From Bugulina stolonifera (taxonomy: Eukaryota; Bryozoa; Gymnolaemata; Cheilostomatida; Bugulidae): 64,000 nucleotides of DNA. The DNA lies in the NCBI GenBank assembly GCA_935421135.1, contig OW285190.1, positions 7,636,501 through 7,700,500 of the forward strand, given 5' to 3'. Shown here piece by piece: positions 47,567 through 59,538 of the stretch. A program made the position numbers and the translations under genes. Within the stretch, counting starts at the first letter, position 1. Each line of letters starts with the position of its first letter. Below the pieces are notes generated by a model. That model was not told where the DNA came from, searched no databases, and was given only the letters and a program-made list of their open reading frames with translations.

Positions 47567-50500
47567 ATGATACGATATCCGTCGTTAAATGGCAAACGGG
47601 GCCGTCAGCAGAGATACTATTGCTCCAACCCAATTAGGGCATTGCTAGTAATATTTGGACTTCATCTTGCTAGACCAGAGAAAAGGTCACTAAGGGTAAT
47701 GTTTATCATGTACCAATTGATATGCTGCATTACTTCTGTTTTGGTGCTTATCTCAGGTAAGTCAACAGTAGCGTCAACAGTAGCGTCAACAGTAGCATCA
47801 ACAGTAGCGCAACCGTGATTTTTCATTAGAACTGTCAGAAACCAATATAAGACATACTTTATAAAAGCACAAATTCTATTTCCATACTAATCAATCCGAT
47901 GACGGTACAATTAGGAATTTTTTCTTGAGCAGTCATACATTATAACTTTTTAAACCCATGTTCTTGTTTAACATCAGAAACATGTTTTCAAAGCTAGTAA
48001 CCCTTTGATTGTGACTGGATGGCTTCTTACCAATTCTTGGGTTTCGTTCCACTATTAAGCCGTCCCACTATGCTCAGATGCAAATACTATAAGCTGTAGT
48101 ATCACTTCGGCCCAACTGTAGCCAATAACAGAATGTCTGCCATTGTATTATTTTATTTTGTGGCAGGATTCGCCATTTTCATCTCATGGTTAAGAACAGT
48201 TGAGATAAGTCTACATGTTCTTGCTTCTCCACTAGCGGTGCTAGCCTACATCCTTAGCCAAATGGTTGACAACTGGATATTCTTTGGAAATTGCCATAGA
48301 AAATCAGGATTTTCAAAGTTTTACGAGGAATTGAACAGGATAAGAAGCAATTTCAAGAACAAAGGGATGATTGAAAAAGCCACGAGTCAAAAGAGATGTC
48401 AGAATACAATGTTTACACTGGCAATTGTACTAATCGTAATTGAAGTATCGCTCAGATTTTGGTTTATGCTACTTGAATATCCAGGGGATCCAATATTTGG
48501 ATCTGAAGTTCTGTCCAATGAGCACTTTTCTACATGCATGTACAAGATACTGTTCTATTTCGGATTCTTCGCTTATAGCCTTCTAAGAATCCAAGGTATT
48601 CTCGAATTTACAACTTACATAAGTATATGCTACACAGTCTGGGACCTGCTGTCCATATTCAATCATAATTTCTATCGTCAAGTGAACCGGAATGCTAAGG
48701 CTGTAGTTAAGAACATCTATGTGTACCGAATGACCCATTTAGAAGTGTGTCAACTTGTGAGGAGAGTAGATGAACTGTTCAAGTTTTATTTGGCCAACAC
48801 TGTGGCTAACGCTTGTACTCTGTTGCTCCTGTTTCTTTATGTGCTCTCAAAACCATTAGATGATTCTTGGACGGCAATGGATATCTTCATTGTTATATTG
48901 TGGACGGTAATAGCGGGTATAGTTGCCTCAGGGCTTATTTTCTTCTCCCACCAACTTCAAGCCGAGGTGAGTAGCATTGTGCAGCATTATTCACCGAGCA
49001 TGCAGTTGCAGATTAAAACCTAGCGATTTAATTTCATCAATATTGTATTGGTTTTTGGGGGGTTGTGCTGTCGTCCTAAGATGACTCCCTCGTCCAAAAT
49101 GAAGAGCCCATGAGTGGGGCTAGGCATTCTCATTACATGAAAGATCAACAGGTACTGGTAGTCTAATAACTACTCAAGATGACCCATGTGGTCCTGAGTC
49201 AATGCTTGTTTACTATACAGAGAAAGAGAGTGATCCGACTTAGTAGGCGGTTCGGGAGGCAAGGTTGAAGACCTTGACAATTGGAACCACCTGTCTACGA
49301 AGTGAAAGTCTTTGTATATAAGTATAGGATGTGTCTTCTTGAGATCCAAGCATGAACTGAGACAACAAACATAAAAACAATGTGCTTTATGTAGTATAAG
49401 AACTTCCGGAGGATGTTCCGGTAAAAAGGCCCACGTAGTGTCGTAAAAAGACAACATACATGTAGTGTCATCCCGAAATTGCACAACAATATGGTGGCCG
49501 GAAGCCCGATGGCCGACCCAAAATAGGTCGGGTTCTACAAAATATGCTCAAAACCATCTAGATTATGTACAAAATCAATATCAGGCAATTCTGAGAGGTC
49601 GGCCCTCTTTACATGGGTATAAAAAGGACATAATTACTCAGTAATGCACATTATAAGACGTATATAAGTGGTATGTAATATTACAAATGTATGGTCAAAA
49701 CATGAATAACTATGTAGGTATGAGTTAACAGGTAGCTAATAGTGCAGAATGTCAGAGACTAGACAAGTAGAGCTGTGGCAAATACTCGGCACTTAAGGGG
49801 CTGAGGCGAGCTGAGGTCGTATAGGCAAAATATGTCCTGACCATTACAATATTAATGTTTACTGGACTTTAATATTAAGTTGTAGCAATATCCCTTCTAA
49901 TTTGCTCAATAACATAATTTATGAATACATGTTTAAACACTTTATGTGATTTTAGTGTGAAGTAGTTTATGAGCATCTTCTGTATCTTGGAGATGGAGAC
50001 ACTGAGTTTACTACTGCTCAGAGCCATCAGGTAACAATATTTAACTTTCTAGCTCACTAATGAAACATTTAAATAAAATTTCCCTAAAAGTACAAAAGTG
50101 GTAGTTGTAGCTTGAGTGCAATGAAATACCATGCGCCAAGCAATATTTGTAAATATTATTTACACTTGATATAAATCTTTAGTGAATATAATGCATTCTA
50201 AGGAATAGTACTTTGCCATGTTCTTCAAGCTGGGTCATTGAAGGCTGAAACACATTTACCACAGAACCGATGAAAATGAAATATAGCACCAGTTTAGTAA
50301 AATTGTACAGATATAAATAAAATGACACACAAACAATTATAACAATTGTTATATGTAGGAGCTCCCCTATAGTTTGTATGTATCGATAATGAAATCAATA
50401 TCATAATTTACAGAATGTCACAATGGATTTCTGTGTTTCACTAAAATAATAAACTCACAAACTCTAAATAATTGCTATGAAATAATGCAGTTCATGGCAT

Positions 50501-51943
50501 TAGTCGGATGCTACAGTATTTGCATGTTTTAAAACTTTATTGTTCATATCATTTTAATTAACACAGGGTTTACATTATTTTAGATTCAGTTGTTCATCAG
50601 CAAGACTAGAAATCCTGAATGTGTTACTCTGGGAGGAATTATTAATGTGAACAAAGACCTTTTGATCACGGTCAGTATGTCAGTACATGTGTATGTATTT
50701 AGAACTACTAGAATAGACATCGAATAGGTGTAGATCAACTGAACAGTGAAATAAAGCTTTGTTGATTTACATGTACATAATATGTACATGTAGGTAATAT
50801 ATGTACATGTAGATTGTAGTGTTTCATGGGTAGGTCACACTGGTGCCGATGTAGACACGAGTGTGGGAAGTACTTGAGAGTGGTCTATCAAGTTGTACTT
50901 CCATCACCACATAGAGAGTGAACAGTTTGTAGCTCTATTAGTGTTGTAAGGACGTAGGCCCGATGCTTAGGCTCATTGAAGAGTCAAGAATCGACTAAGG
51001 TCCGATGTTTATACTCATCAAGAGTGTGGTAAGAGTCTTATACAAGTATGAGGACGAGCTCGGGTGCTAAAGGTCCAAAGGGACCAAGGCAGGAGCTGCC
51101 TGCCTGCAAGAGTAAGACTCTGTAGGTTGAGTTAAGAGATGTTGCTTTATTATAGCGCAATCAATAACTGACTAGCATAGGAAAATTGTGCTAGCGTTTA
51201 TACTGATCTAGTTTCCGGTAAAGAGCCCGATAAGGTATCGGGTGGGACGATAAGGTATCGATCCCTTAAATTGCCTAACAAAATGGCTGAAAAGTGCCCG
51301 AGGTCCGACCTTAAAGGGGTCGGCCATTGACAAAAAGGGCTTATAATCATATGAAATATATTATATGTAAAAACTAGTATGATCTAAGACATCGGCCATT
51401 AATTATAATAGGCATCCAGACTTACATGTAGAATAATTAATACAATAATACAAACTTGCTATAATGATTCATAATGCTTAATAAACAATAATAGACAAGC
51501 TTAGGCGAACATGATTGGATAAATATAGGTATACATAAGTAGACACTAGGCAAGTTATACATGCAGTAATACAGAGCCAATGCAGCTATTGTAAGAGTCT
51601 GCATGCTATGTGAGCTGGAAACACCACAATATTATCATGACTGTTTCAACTGAATGAAAATTTCCAGGGCGAGTAAACCCATTTGGTTTTGCCCTAGCTC
51701 TGAATGGGTGAGTGAGATTGGATGCTTGGGTAGTTATTGCTAATACCACATGATTATTGGTTACTCAGAGTGTATGTTAGAATAAAGTGTCGCTAATCAT
51801 CCACGCACGGTAATAACTGTGTGCTGATATTACATTGTAAAAACAACATTCCCAATAGTTGCTGCATAATATTTTTCTTGACTTCATAGATTATCAGTGT
51901 AATGGCGACATACTACGTTGTGATGGTACAATTCAATGGTTGA
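47567..51943 (+). CDS. Gr-like seven-transmembrane receptor, copy C (intact, 401 aa)
   Basis: Exons 47567-47756, 48167-48966, 49956-50030, 50584-50670 and 51890-51943 join in frame to 401 codons. Intron 1 is phase 1; introns 2-4 are phase 0. Hydrophobic segments lie near residues 44-70, 77-97, 145-166, 191-221, 270-291, 302-323 and 385-399. Family marks are: 251-270 RMTHLEVCQLVRRVDELFKF (the insect Gr loop before TM5), exon 4 NPECVTLGGIINVNKDL (compare the GFF-x-LDxSLL stretch before TM7 of insect Grs), and TYYVVMVQF at 391-399 (the TYhhhhhQF signature). There is no signal peptide, as expected for this inverted-topology channel family. Insect relatives are ligand-gated cation channels; the ligand here is unknown. 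Introns 2 and 4 each hold a solo LTR. AATAAA is at 52006. Confidence 0.85.
47757..47816 (+). repeat. 12-bp tandem repeat next to the exon-1 splice donor of copy C
   Basis: GTAAGTCAACAGTAGC is followed by further GTCAACAGTAGC units, four in all. Copy A has one unit, and copy B has several diverged units spread over 41303-41430. The repeat grew from the first bases of the intron. Confidence 0.85.
49044..49848 (-). mobile_element. Solo LTR, family 1, in intron 2 of Gr-like copy C (TSD ATAT)
   Basis: Starts TGTATTGG and ends CCATTACA, 805 bp, flanked by ATAT (49040-49043, 49849-49852). It is antisense to the gene by its promoter/poly(A) layout. It starts 78 bases after the exon-2 donor. Confidence 0.82.
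50815..51628 (-). mobile_element. Solo LTR, family 2, in intron 4 of Gr-like copy C
   Basis: Starts TGTAGTGTTTC and ends GGAAACACCACA, 814 bp, with 10 of 11 terminal bases inverted-identical. Flanks are AGAT and ATAT (one mismatch). On the minus strand AGTATAAACG is followed by AATAAAGCAAC, as in the 14815 copy. Antisense to the gene. Confidence 0.78.
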
Positions 51944-52005
51944 GGATTTCAAGTGGTTTTGGAGTCATCGTCTCTAAAGTCATGAACTTCATTCCAGGCA
52001 ATTTC

Positions 52006-52011
52006 AATAAA
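52006..52011 (+). terminator. Polyadenylation signal AATAAA of Gr-like copy C
   Basis: 63 bases after the stop codon. Copy B has AATAAA 89 bases after its stop (43745), so the position is conserved. Confidence 0.5.
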
Positions 52012-52206
52012 ATTTACGTTACATGCAAATCTAATAGCAATAAAGCATTACTTATTAAAATAGAGTGGATTATTTCTTATATTAGCTTAATATACATCCT
52101 ATTATTTTCGTCTCAAAATTTTTAAGACCTACATGTACGTTATTTTGATTTGTTGTAAAAATAATTCATGTATTACGATGACTACTTTGCATGTTGTACA
52201 AACTTC

Positions 52207-54162
52207 TGTAATGGTTTCTGGGGGGGTTGTGATGTCGTCCTAATACGACCCCATGCATGACAACTCTCCCGGTTTCACCGGGACCCTCCCGTTTTCACAA
52301 TCAATCTCCTGCAAACTCCCAAGCTCCTGCAAGCCCTCCCGGTTTGGGACATTAGTCAATAATAATTTCCATTTGCTAATTTGATGATTATTCGGGGGCG
52401 GCTATAATAGGCACTCACCCATCCTAGACGTGTGTTCAATCAAGCATGCAATACTAGCTGTGCTCTGTAAACTATTAATACTATGCATGCCCAGGCTTCA
52501 ATTCATTTTCTACTTACTTGCTCAGGCAGTACAGTATAGTGCTGTAATAGTCATGTTATCTGTGTAGACTGTACCCATACATGTTCATGTTTCACACTTA
52601 TCTTGTATTAACTAACTCAGACACGTGAAATCCATGATTTCTTGAAAATAGGCTGGTGTTGAAATTTTTCCTATATCCGCCCTTTGAATTGATTATTATG
52701 GACATATAAGCTGACTACCAAGCTAGCAGCTTGTACATTTAATGTTTATATAAAATAATTTGCTTTGGAGCTATCTTGTTTTTTAATGGTAACAAAGCTT
52801 AGTCTCTCCAACTATATACATGTAAATGAAGAACTTTTGTTTGTTTGGCAATATAATGTAAATGGGTAGAATATACATGTAGTATATCATGATCATACGC
52901 AGTATCAGATAGTAATTAATGTTCCTTCATGGTCTTTAATAAATCGCCTCAAAACACAACAGTGACCAGATTGGTCACAAACAGTCAGTATATGTAATGT
53001 GAGTTATGTGACAGCCTCTAAACCAATTGCAACAATTTAAATAAATATTCTATTGCTTTATCTTATACATGTATTATCTTCACACTTCTATGAGACATCA
53101 TGGTTGCCTTAGTCTGAGACCTAGCCTGTCTTCACTAGTTTTGTGTGGGCAAACAACTCCGTGTACTAGTATTCGTAGCAACCTAGTACATGTACATTGT
53201 ACTTCTACTTGAAGCAAGACATTTTTTACCAGCTTAGTTTGTAACTACAATGTACATGTAACTGAGAGCTGTGCCCACAGCGGACAGCCCATAAAGTGTG
53301 GTGCTCATTGTTAAAAGACATTTTAGCAGAGTTGGTGAGGGTTGTCTCAAGCACGTAAAAATCTCCCTCTTTGATGTCAGCCCAACTTTTCATGTATGGA
53401 TGACCCCTTGTCCAAAGTGAAGAACCTATGAGTGGTGCTAGGTCTTTTCATTACATGAAAGATTAACAGGTACTAGTAGTCTAATGACTACTCAAGACGA
53501 CCCATGTGGACCTGAGTCAATGCTTGTTCACTATACTGAGAAAGAGTATGTTCCGACCTAGCAGGAAGCTCGGGAAGCAAGGTCGGAGACCTTGACGACT
53601 GGAGCGACCAATACTACGAAGTGAAGACTCTATATTAGTAGTATTAGATATGTCTTTATTGAGATCCAAGCATCAACTGAGGCAATGAGCATAAAAACAG
53701 TGTACTTTATATAGTATAAGAACTTCTGGAGGAAGTTCCGGTAAAAAGGCTGACGTAGTGCCGTAAAAAGACAACGTAGTGTCGTCCGGAAAGTGCACAA
53801 CAAGATAGCGGTCGGAAGCCCGAGGCTGACCCAAAACATGTCGGGTACAACAAAAGATGCTTAAATTAATCCAATTCATGTACAAAATAAATATCAGGCA
53901 ATTCTGAGAGGTCGGCCCTCTTTACATGGGTATAAAAAGGACATAATTGCTCAGTAATGCACATTATAAGTATATAACTGATATGTAATTATAAAGATAT
54001 GGTCACAACATGCATAACAATGTAGATATGAGTCATGAGACAACTAAGTGCAGATTGTTAGAGACTAGATAAGTAGAGCCGTGGCAACTACTTGGCACTT
54101 AGGGTGTCAGAGGGTCCATCAGGCACGCTGAGGTCGTGTAGGCAAATGTCCTGACCATTACA
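52207..54162 (-). mobile_element. Solo LTR, family 1, split by a nested insertion (TSD CTTC)
   Basis: Starts TGTAATGG and ends CCATTACA, flanked by CTTC on both sides (52203-52206, 54163-54166). Removing the nested 1.15-kb insertion leaves about 800 bp, matching the 49044 copy along its length. On the minus strand TATAAAGTACACTG precedes CAATAAAGACA. Confidence 0.82.
52253..53399. mobile_element. Nested 1.15-kb DNA element in the family-1 LTR
   Basis: The LTR sequence is continuous in the two sister copies but interrupted here after ACGACCCC (52245-52252), resuming with ATGACCCC (53400-53407). This is an 8-bp duplication with one mismatch. Ends are ATGCATGACAACT and, in reverse, ATACATGAAAAGT, weakly inverted-repeat. 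The 8-bp duplication suggests a hAT-type element. No coding sequence seen. Confidence 0.6.
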
Positions 54163-54387
54163 CTTCCAATAAAAATAAGTAATGTGGACCCTGAGGTAAA
54201 ATGTTTAGGCGTTTGTGATGTACACCTAAAAACTCACCAATACCTGACTACATAAGAGTATGCTCTCAGAGTTTCAAGTGGAACAAATGCAATCTTACTG
54301 ATTAGTTTTGTATAGCTATCCACTTAATCTTATAGTAGCTAAGAAATTGGTGAATTACTGAAATGAAAAAATCATGCTCTAATGAGA

Positions 54388-54452
54388 TTTGAACCCATGT
54401 CCTTATGAATGACAATCAAGCACTCTACCACTACACTATCAGGTCCACAATG
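54388..54452 (-). repeat. Asp-tRNA-like sequence (pseudogene or SINE head)
   Basis: Minus strand TAGTGTAGTGGTAGAGTGC (A box), a loop with TTGTCAT placing GTC at the anticodon position, and a well-paired T arm ATGGGTTCAAATCTCAT (B box). Anticodon and acceptor stems are mispaired, so I do not call a working tRNA. Confidence 0.5.
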
Positions 54453-54887
54453 ACTGTTTGGGAAAACTAGTTATTAAAATGAGGGTGCACGCCTGCTGGC
54501 CGTGTAACCATTAAACTTGAGTTGGGTACACCACACTTTGAACACTGTGTACTCTGCATCAATTAATGCTTCCTTGTTGCTTGTTGGGTGATTGGTAATT
54601 AATATAGTTCTAATGTTTTTTTTATGAGATTCACGAATCTATAAGTACATGTACATAATACATGTATAATTATCTAAATTTACATTTCTGTATTTCAAAA
54701 CTCTGTCAATATACAAAGTAACTGTATTGCACTTATGATAATTTGTAGCAGCTATATGTACATGTAGATTGTTCATTTAGTAACTGTCTGTAATAAAATT
54801 AGATTCAAATCTTTCATCTGCACTGGTTTTACTTCAAGGTTTAAAATTACCTGAGGGTTGAACGATCTTCGCCTTTGCTTTTCTTAA

Positions 54888-56537
54888 GGTTATGTAACTG
54901 GAGTTCTCAAAAATAAAATTTCTTTTAACACTATATAGGCATTACTACCTGGAAAGGCATAAGAAAAAAATTGGGAAGGTCTAAGAAATATTTTTTGAGG
55001 TAGGGCCCATAGTAATTTTGGGGTCCATTTACTACAGCTCCAATTTTATGAATGAAATGGCTAGACAGGGAACTCCGTTGTGAAGGCATGACACAATGTT
55101 ACAAATGTAGAAGAATAATCAAATTATCATTAACATAGTACTACATGGTGTATGGCTAACATATAATGCATCTTTTGACAAGTTTTTTTCTGTTTTTGTA
55201 TGTGTAATATCCCATGCAAAACATATGTGTGGTGTATATTCTTATAAAATACATATATCCACTATTTTAGGAAAGAATAAGGGCAGTTATTCTACTAGAT
55301 ATGTTTGTTGGGTTGTTTAGCAGCAACTAGTGGCAGTCTAAAAGCCAACACAAAACAAAATATGCAAACAAAAACAACGATTTGATCCTAGATTTTATAT
55401 TTGAATGAACTGTATATGCGCAGTTTACTAGGAGTTATCCCACCTTTTAATTGAGGGAAAACCTTGCTGCTAAGCAACTGACAGGTTCCGGAAGCTCCGC
55501 CTACATTCATTCATAAAAACAAAATGGCTATAAGAAATAGAAAAGTTGATCGTTTTTAAACCAGTTAGCAGCATTAGGCCGAGTGGATGTTCAACATTTA
55601 GTAACATTGCAATGGAATTATCTTTTTACCAGCACTATAAAACCTTTTAAACTGTAGAGCTTCTTTTAAATAGCTGGATGTCAAATTAAATTAGCAAATT
55701 ATTATTTTATTTTCTCAAATTTGAACGAGTATTTTAAATCTACTTTATTTGGAGCTTTATTTAGACTATTAAAGATTTGTTTATATGTAGCCCCCATGAT
55801 GAAAGCTTGCTGAAAATGAATTTGGTTAGATATCTGAGCAAATGCTGCTCTATTTCGCTGTAGTTGACGCCAAAAGTTGCTAATTTTAATTTTGATAGTG
55901 GTTCAAAAAAGGGATTTCTCAGAGTTTTTGAAGCATCCACAAAGCCAAATAACTAATCAAAGACAAGCCCGCTTCTTCATGCTTCAATTGAGCTAAAACT
56001 ATTAATAAATTGGTTACTACTGCAAAGTGAAGTGAGATAGTTGACGCCAAAGCATTGTGAACAACGCAACATAAATTGGCCAAAATCAAGAGAGGATAAC
56101 TTCACACAATATACGTGCCTTGCAGTCTAATACTATCCCACCTGTTCCTAAACACTTATAGAAACACCTGCACATGCTAGTTTACCTTATGGAAAAGAAT
56201 TTATTCTACAAATAAGGCAAAACTTGGACAAGGTTTTACAGGCAAAAAGCCAGCATAAGAAAAAGTTCTAGGAGGCCATTATTTTATTTTATCTCTTCAT
56301 AACACCAGCTTAGGTAAACATTCATGCATACTTAACAATATTATGCAATACTTTGACTGAAAAATAAATCATTCCAGTAACAGCAGGCAAACTTCATAGC
56401 GCTGTTTTTGGTCTTTGACCCCCTGTAACGTTGCGTCCTGTGACTTAATGCTAACACTGAAAGCTGTCCAAGCCCTTTCAGACATGGTTAAACATGGAAA
56501 AATTTCAAAAGCAAATTCAGACCCCAGTTACATAACC
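54888..56537. mobile_element. piggyBac-like element 2 (TTAA target site), non-coding
   Basis: TTAA at 54884-54887 and 56538-56541 flank a 1650-bp segment. Its ends are GGTTATGTAACTGGAG and, in reverse, GGTTATGTAACTGGGG (15 of 16 identical). TTAA duplication is the hallmark of piggyBac-type transposition. The interior is AT-rich without a transposase frame. Confidence 0.75.
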
Positions 56538-56541
56538 TTAA

Positions 56542-57454
56542 TGCTGTGCTTTAAGTTGTCACCAAATTATCACACGTGAGAACATAAACCCTAAAAAGTC
56601 GGTGAATACTGAAAAGCTAATAACCAACATCGCCACTTTAAGATGAGATGACCATCGTTGCTCAGGATCTAAAGACACTGAAAGGTCATGTGAAAGGAGG
56701 TTACAATATTATAGCCAGATGATATCAGTATTTTATTCAATCAACACCTTGCATTGTATGTGGAGATGTGTCTATTAATTGTATGTTATCAAGAGCTATA
56801 AGCGATTCAGTGTTCTCACATTCTCACCCTTTCTCGCAGTAATCATTTAGTCCTAGCAGGTAAAGGGATTCAGTAGTCTCATATGAATGTATATTATGTT
56901 AGTAGACTGGCCTCCTTAGCACCAACAGTAAATTTGGATTGTGGACTATTATAACAGCACAACATGATGTAAAAATATGAACTGTCAGTCAGAGAAAAGT
57001 GGAAAGAAAGGAAGAGATTACTGAGAAGAGCAATGGTGGGTAACGGATGTCATATCTGTCTACAGCCTACCTATTCTACCATAGCTACATTTACAATGTA
57101 CATGAATTAATACCCAGAGGATAGCACTGCATGCATACATTTACATATGTGAATGGACTCATCTTGTAATACATTTAGTATTGCATTATTTTTAGAGAAA
57201 TCTCCGCTCTATCACAGAAATTATGCAAATTAGTGCTGTTTTTCTTGGTAATGCCATATTTAAAATGTATTATTGTTTCACTTGGTAGAGGAGTAAACAA
57301 GTGGGAGCAATATAAATTTATCTGCTACTGCGCATAGCTATTGTATTTGATTGGATCAATACATCTGTAATCAACCTTTGACCCCAAAGCATTATTAAAG
57401 CTATGCCTACCTTCTGAACATATGAATGAAGGGCATGAACTCTATCTGGTAAAC
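56542..57454. other. Intergenic, no gene recognised
   Basis: AT-rich, short frames only. Nothing I can name. Confidence 0.4.
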
Positions 57455-58990
57455 AGAGTTTTAATGGTAATAATTGGATCATAGTTTGGATGGCAAGAGA
57501 ATAGAGTTCTGGCACTAATCTCTACCGGGCATCACTCGATATGTTGCACTTTATCCTCCTTGCTATTATCTTTATCGCATGATAAGTCCAGTAGTAGACA
57601 GGGACATTAGAGGCACATGTATTTAGAGGAAGCAGTCATAATTTCATTATTTCGGGAGCAGTTAATTTACCAGCCCAAATTTGTTTTATATTGATGCAGT
57701 CTTCAAAAGACACACATTGTAATATATATTGATTAGATTGATTGCATACAACTGTGTTTTTTTATTCCATGATACATGTAGTATTCACAACCTTTGGTTT
57801 ATGGTTGGGAACATATAACTGAAGTTTGCTTAGAGCTTCTTCTCCCCCCTAATGCCGATCTACTACATGTACATGCATCTTATTCAAATTACTAACAACT
57901 AAATTTCGCTCATCAACTGCCAAAGTAAAGAGGATTTCCACAGTTCTATCAGGTAGTAGTTCGAACATCGAACATCGAATCACGTGGAAAAAACAGATGA
58001 CCAGGAAACCTGTCAGTGAGAAGAGAAATCAGACAATGATTTGGGAGGTCACAACATTGTTCCTATCACAATTGACCTGGTTATAATTAGCTTATGGTAT
58101 ATTTGGTCGCACACCGACGCTGACCCACTATTAGGATCTGACATTCTGGCAAGCCAGATCTTCTCTGTAGATGTGTATGCATATATTATATCAGATTGTA
58201 CTATTTTGATCACCTTTTAGTGTGTAACACAGACAGCTAGCTATAGCAGTTTCAGCTATACAGTATGAGAAAAATTTTTATACAATTCAAGCAGCATTTC
58301 TATCAACAGAATAACCAGAATTTTAAATGGGTTTTGTCATATGTTTGGAGGTAGCCTTGAGACACACTAAGCTAGTTGTACAATATTGATGCCTGGATTG
58401 TTAACCCTAGATACATTGTATGTATAATTATGCTAGGTACTGAAGCACACCCCATGTTTTCCCATATAGGCTAGATCTAGAACAATAAGCATATCGAAGA
58501 AAACAATATAGGTGTCTTATATTATAATGTGGCCAGATATAATACTGGACCTACCAAAAAAGGCAGCTCCTTACTGCCAGCAAAAAGAAGCCCAGAAAAA
58601 CCCAAAAACTTGCACAAGTTACAGTACAGCTATATTAGTAAATTCTGTGAAATCATCTGTTTTCTACTGTGCTCTTACTATGCAGAGAGTTTGAATTCAA
58701 GGAATTTATCTATAAGACATATTAAATCAAACAGTGTTGCTTCTTCTTGAGAAAGTTTAGTCCAAAGTAGCATTGAATAGTTTTATCTGGTCAAGGGTGT
58801 GCAAGAGGACACAACTCTGCTTGTAGTAGCACAAATGAAACAAACCTAAATAAGAAGGGCTGCATTGAACATACATGTACAGATGTACATGGTGTAGCCA
58901 AAAACCACATGTCATATTCCCTTTAAAGCTGTGGTTGAAAGTGTCTATGTACATTGTATACTGAATGATATGTAAACTGCATTTATAACA
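57455..58990 (+). pseudogene. Old relic of a Gr-like receptor, D/E subfamily
   Basis: Exon 1 homology runs 57455-57589 (VLMVIIGS…ALIST…ICCTLSSLLL, aligning with VLLVIIGSYSGRHEKRILTV and MCCVFSALIV of copy D). Exon 2 homology starts near 57795 (WLG…EVC), then NN-stop-IS…NCQSK (57897-57930; the stop is at the NNW site), EKRNQ (58018), ISLWYIW…DADPLLGSDILASQ (58099-58160) and a QFKQHFYQQ-like piece near 58280. It resumes at 58921 with KAVVESVYV (compare KAVVKNIYVYR). There are many stops, frameshifts and small indels. A TTAA element splits it at 58327-58922. Later exons were not found. Confidence 0.75.
58327..58922 (+). mobile_element. piggyBac-like non-autonomous element inside the Gr-like relic
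   Basis: 596 bp flanked by TTAA (58323-58326, 58923-58926). Ends are ATGGGTTTTGTCATATG and, in reverse, AGGGAATATGACATGTGG. Sister copies are at 6326-6753 and, inverted, 22683-23788. Receptor homology continues on either side, giving a clean empty-site inference. Confidence 0.78.
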
Positions 58991-59089
58991 ATGTGCATAT
59001 TAACTCTTGGTAATTTCTGAGAATAATATTCTCGGGGCCATTCAGGCTAATACAATCATGCAGATACCAACTCTAATTCCCCTTTAATA

Positions 59090-59538
59090 ATACAAAAATT
59101 GCTAATATAGAAAGTAATTTATGTTTTCTTAATACTCTGGAGATTATTCCAGTTCAACTGTGGTGCCATTTAATATGTCTGTTGAACTACATTATGTATT
59201 AGCCGTTGTTGATCTTGAAACTAATTAGCAGGTGAGTGCATGTTCTGTACTATGATATTGATATAATTACATGTAGATAAAATCATGTTGGTACAGGTTG
59301 ACGTTTTTCTCCGATACAATAGCTTTATAAACGATGACATCTGATTCAATTCAGAGCCCTTTTACTGAAATTCTACTATTTGCAGGTACATGTATGTGAC
59401 ATCATTGGAATTAAAAAGAGGTTACCAACTGCGGTCAAGTGTATCTTATTTAGATATTGCCTCTGTTGCAGTCAGCATTACTTGGCATCAGGCTAGCTTG
59501 AATTAAAAAAAAAATATTTACAAACAAAGATCAAAGAC
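59090..59538 (+). repeat. 5' flank of copy D, tandemly duplicated at 63070-63446
   Basis: GTTTTCTTAATACTCTGGAG and GTTCAACTGTGGTGCC recur in the same order upstream of copy E. Together with the genes this defines a tandem duplication with a period of about 3.9-4.0 kb. It probably includes the promoter, but no core element is obvious. Confidence 0.65.

Noticed and set aside
54388..54452. Possible tRNA-Asp(GTC)
   Set aside because: The GTC anticodon position and T arm are suggestive, but acceptor and anticodon stems are mispaired.
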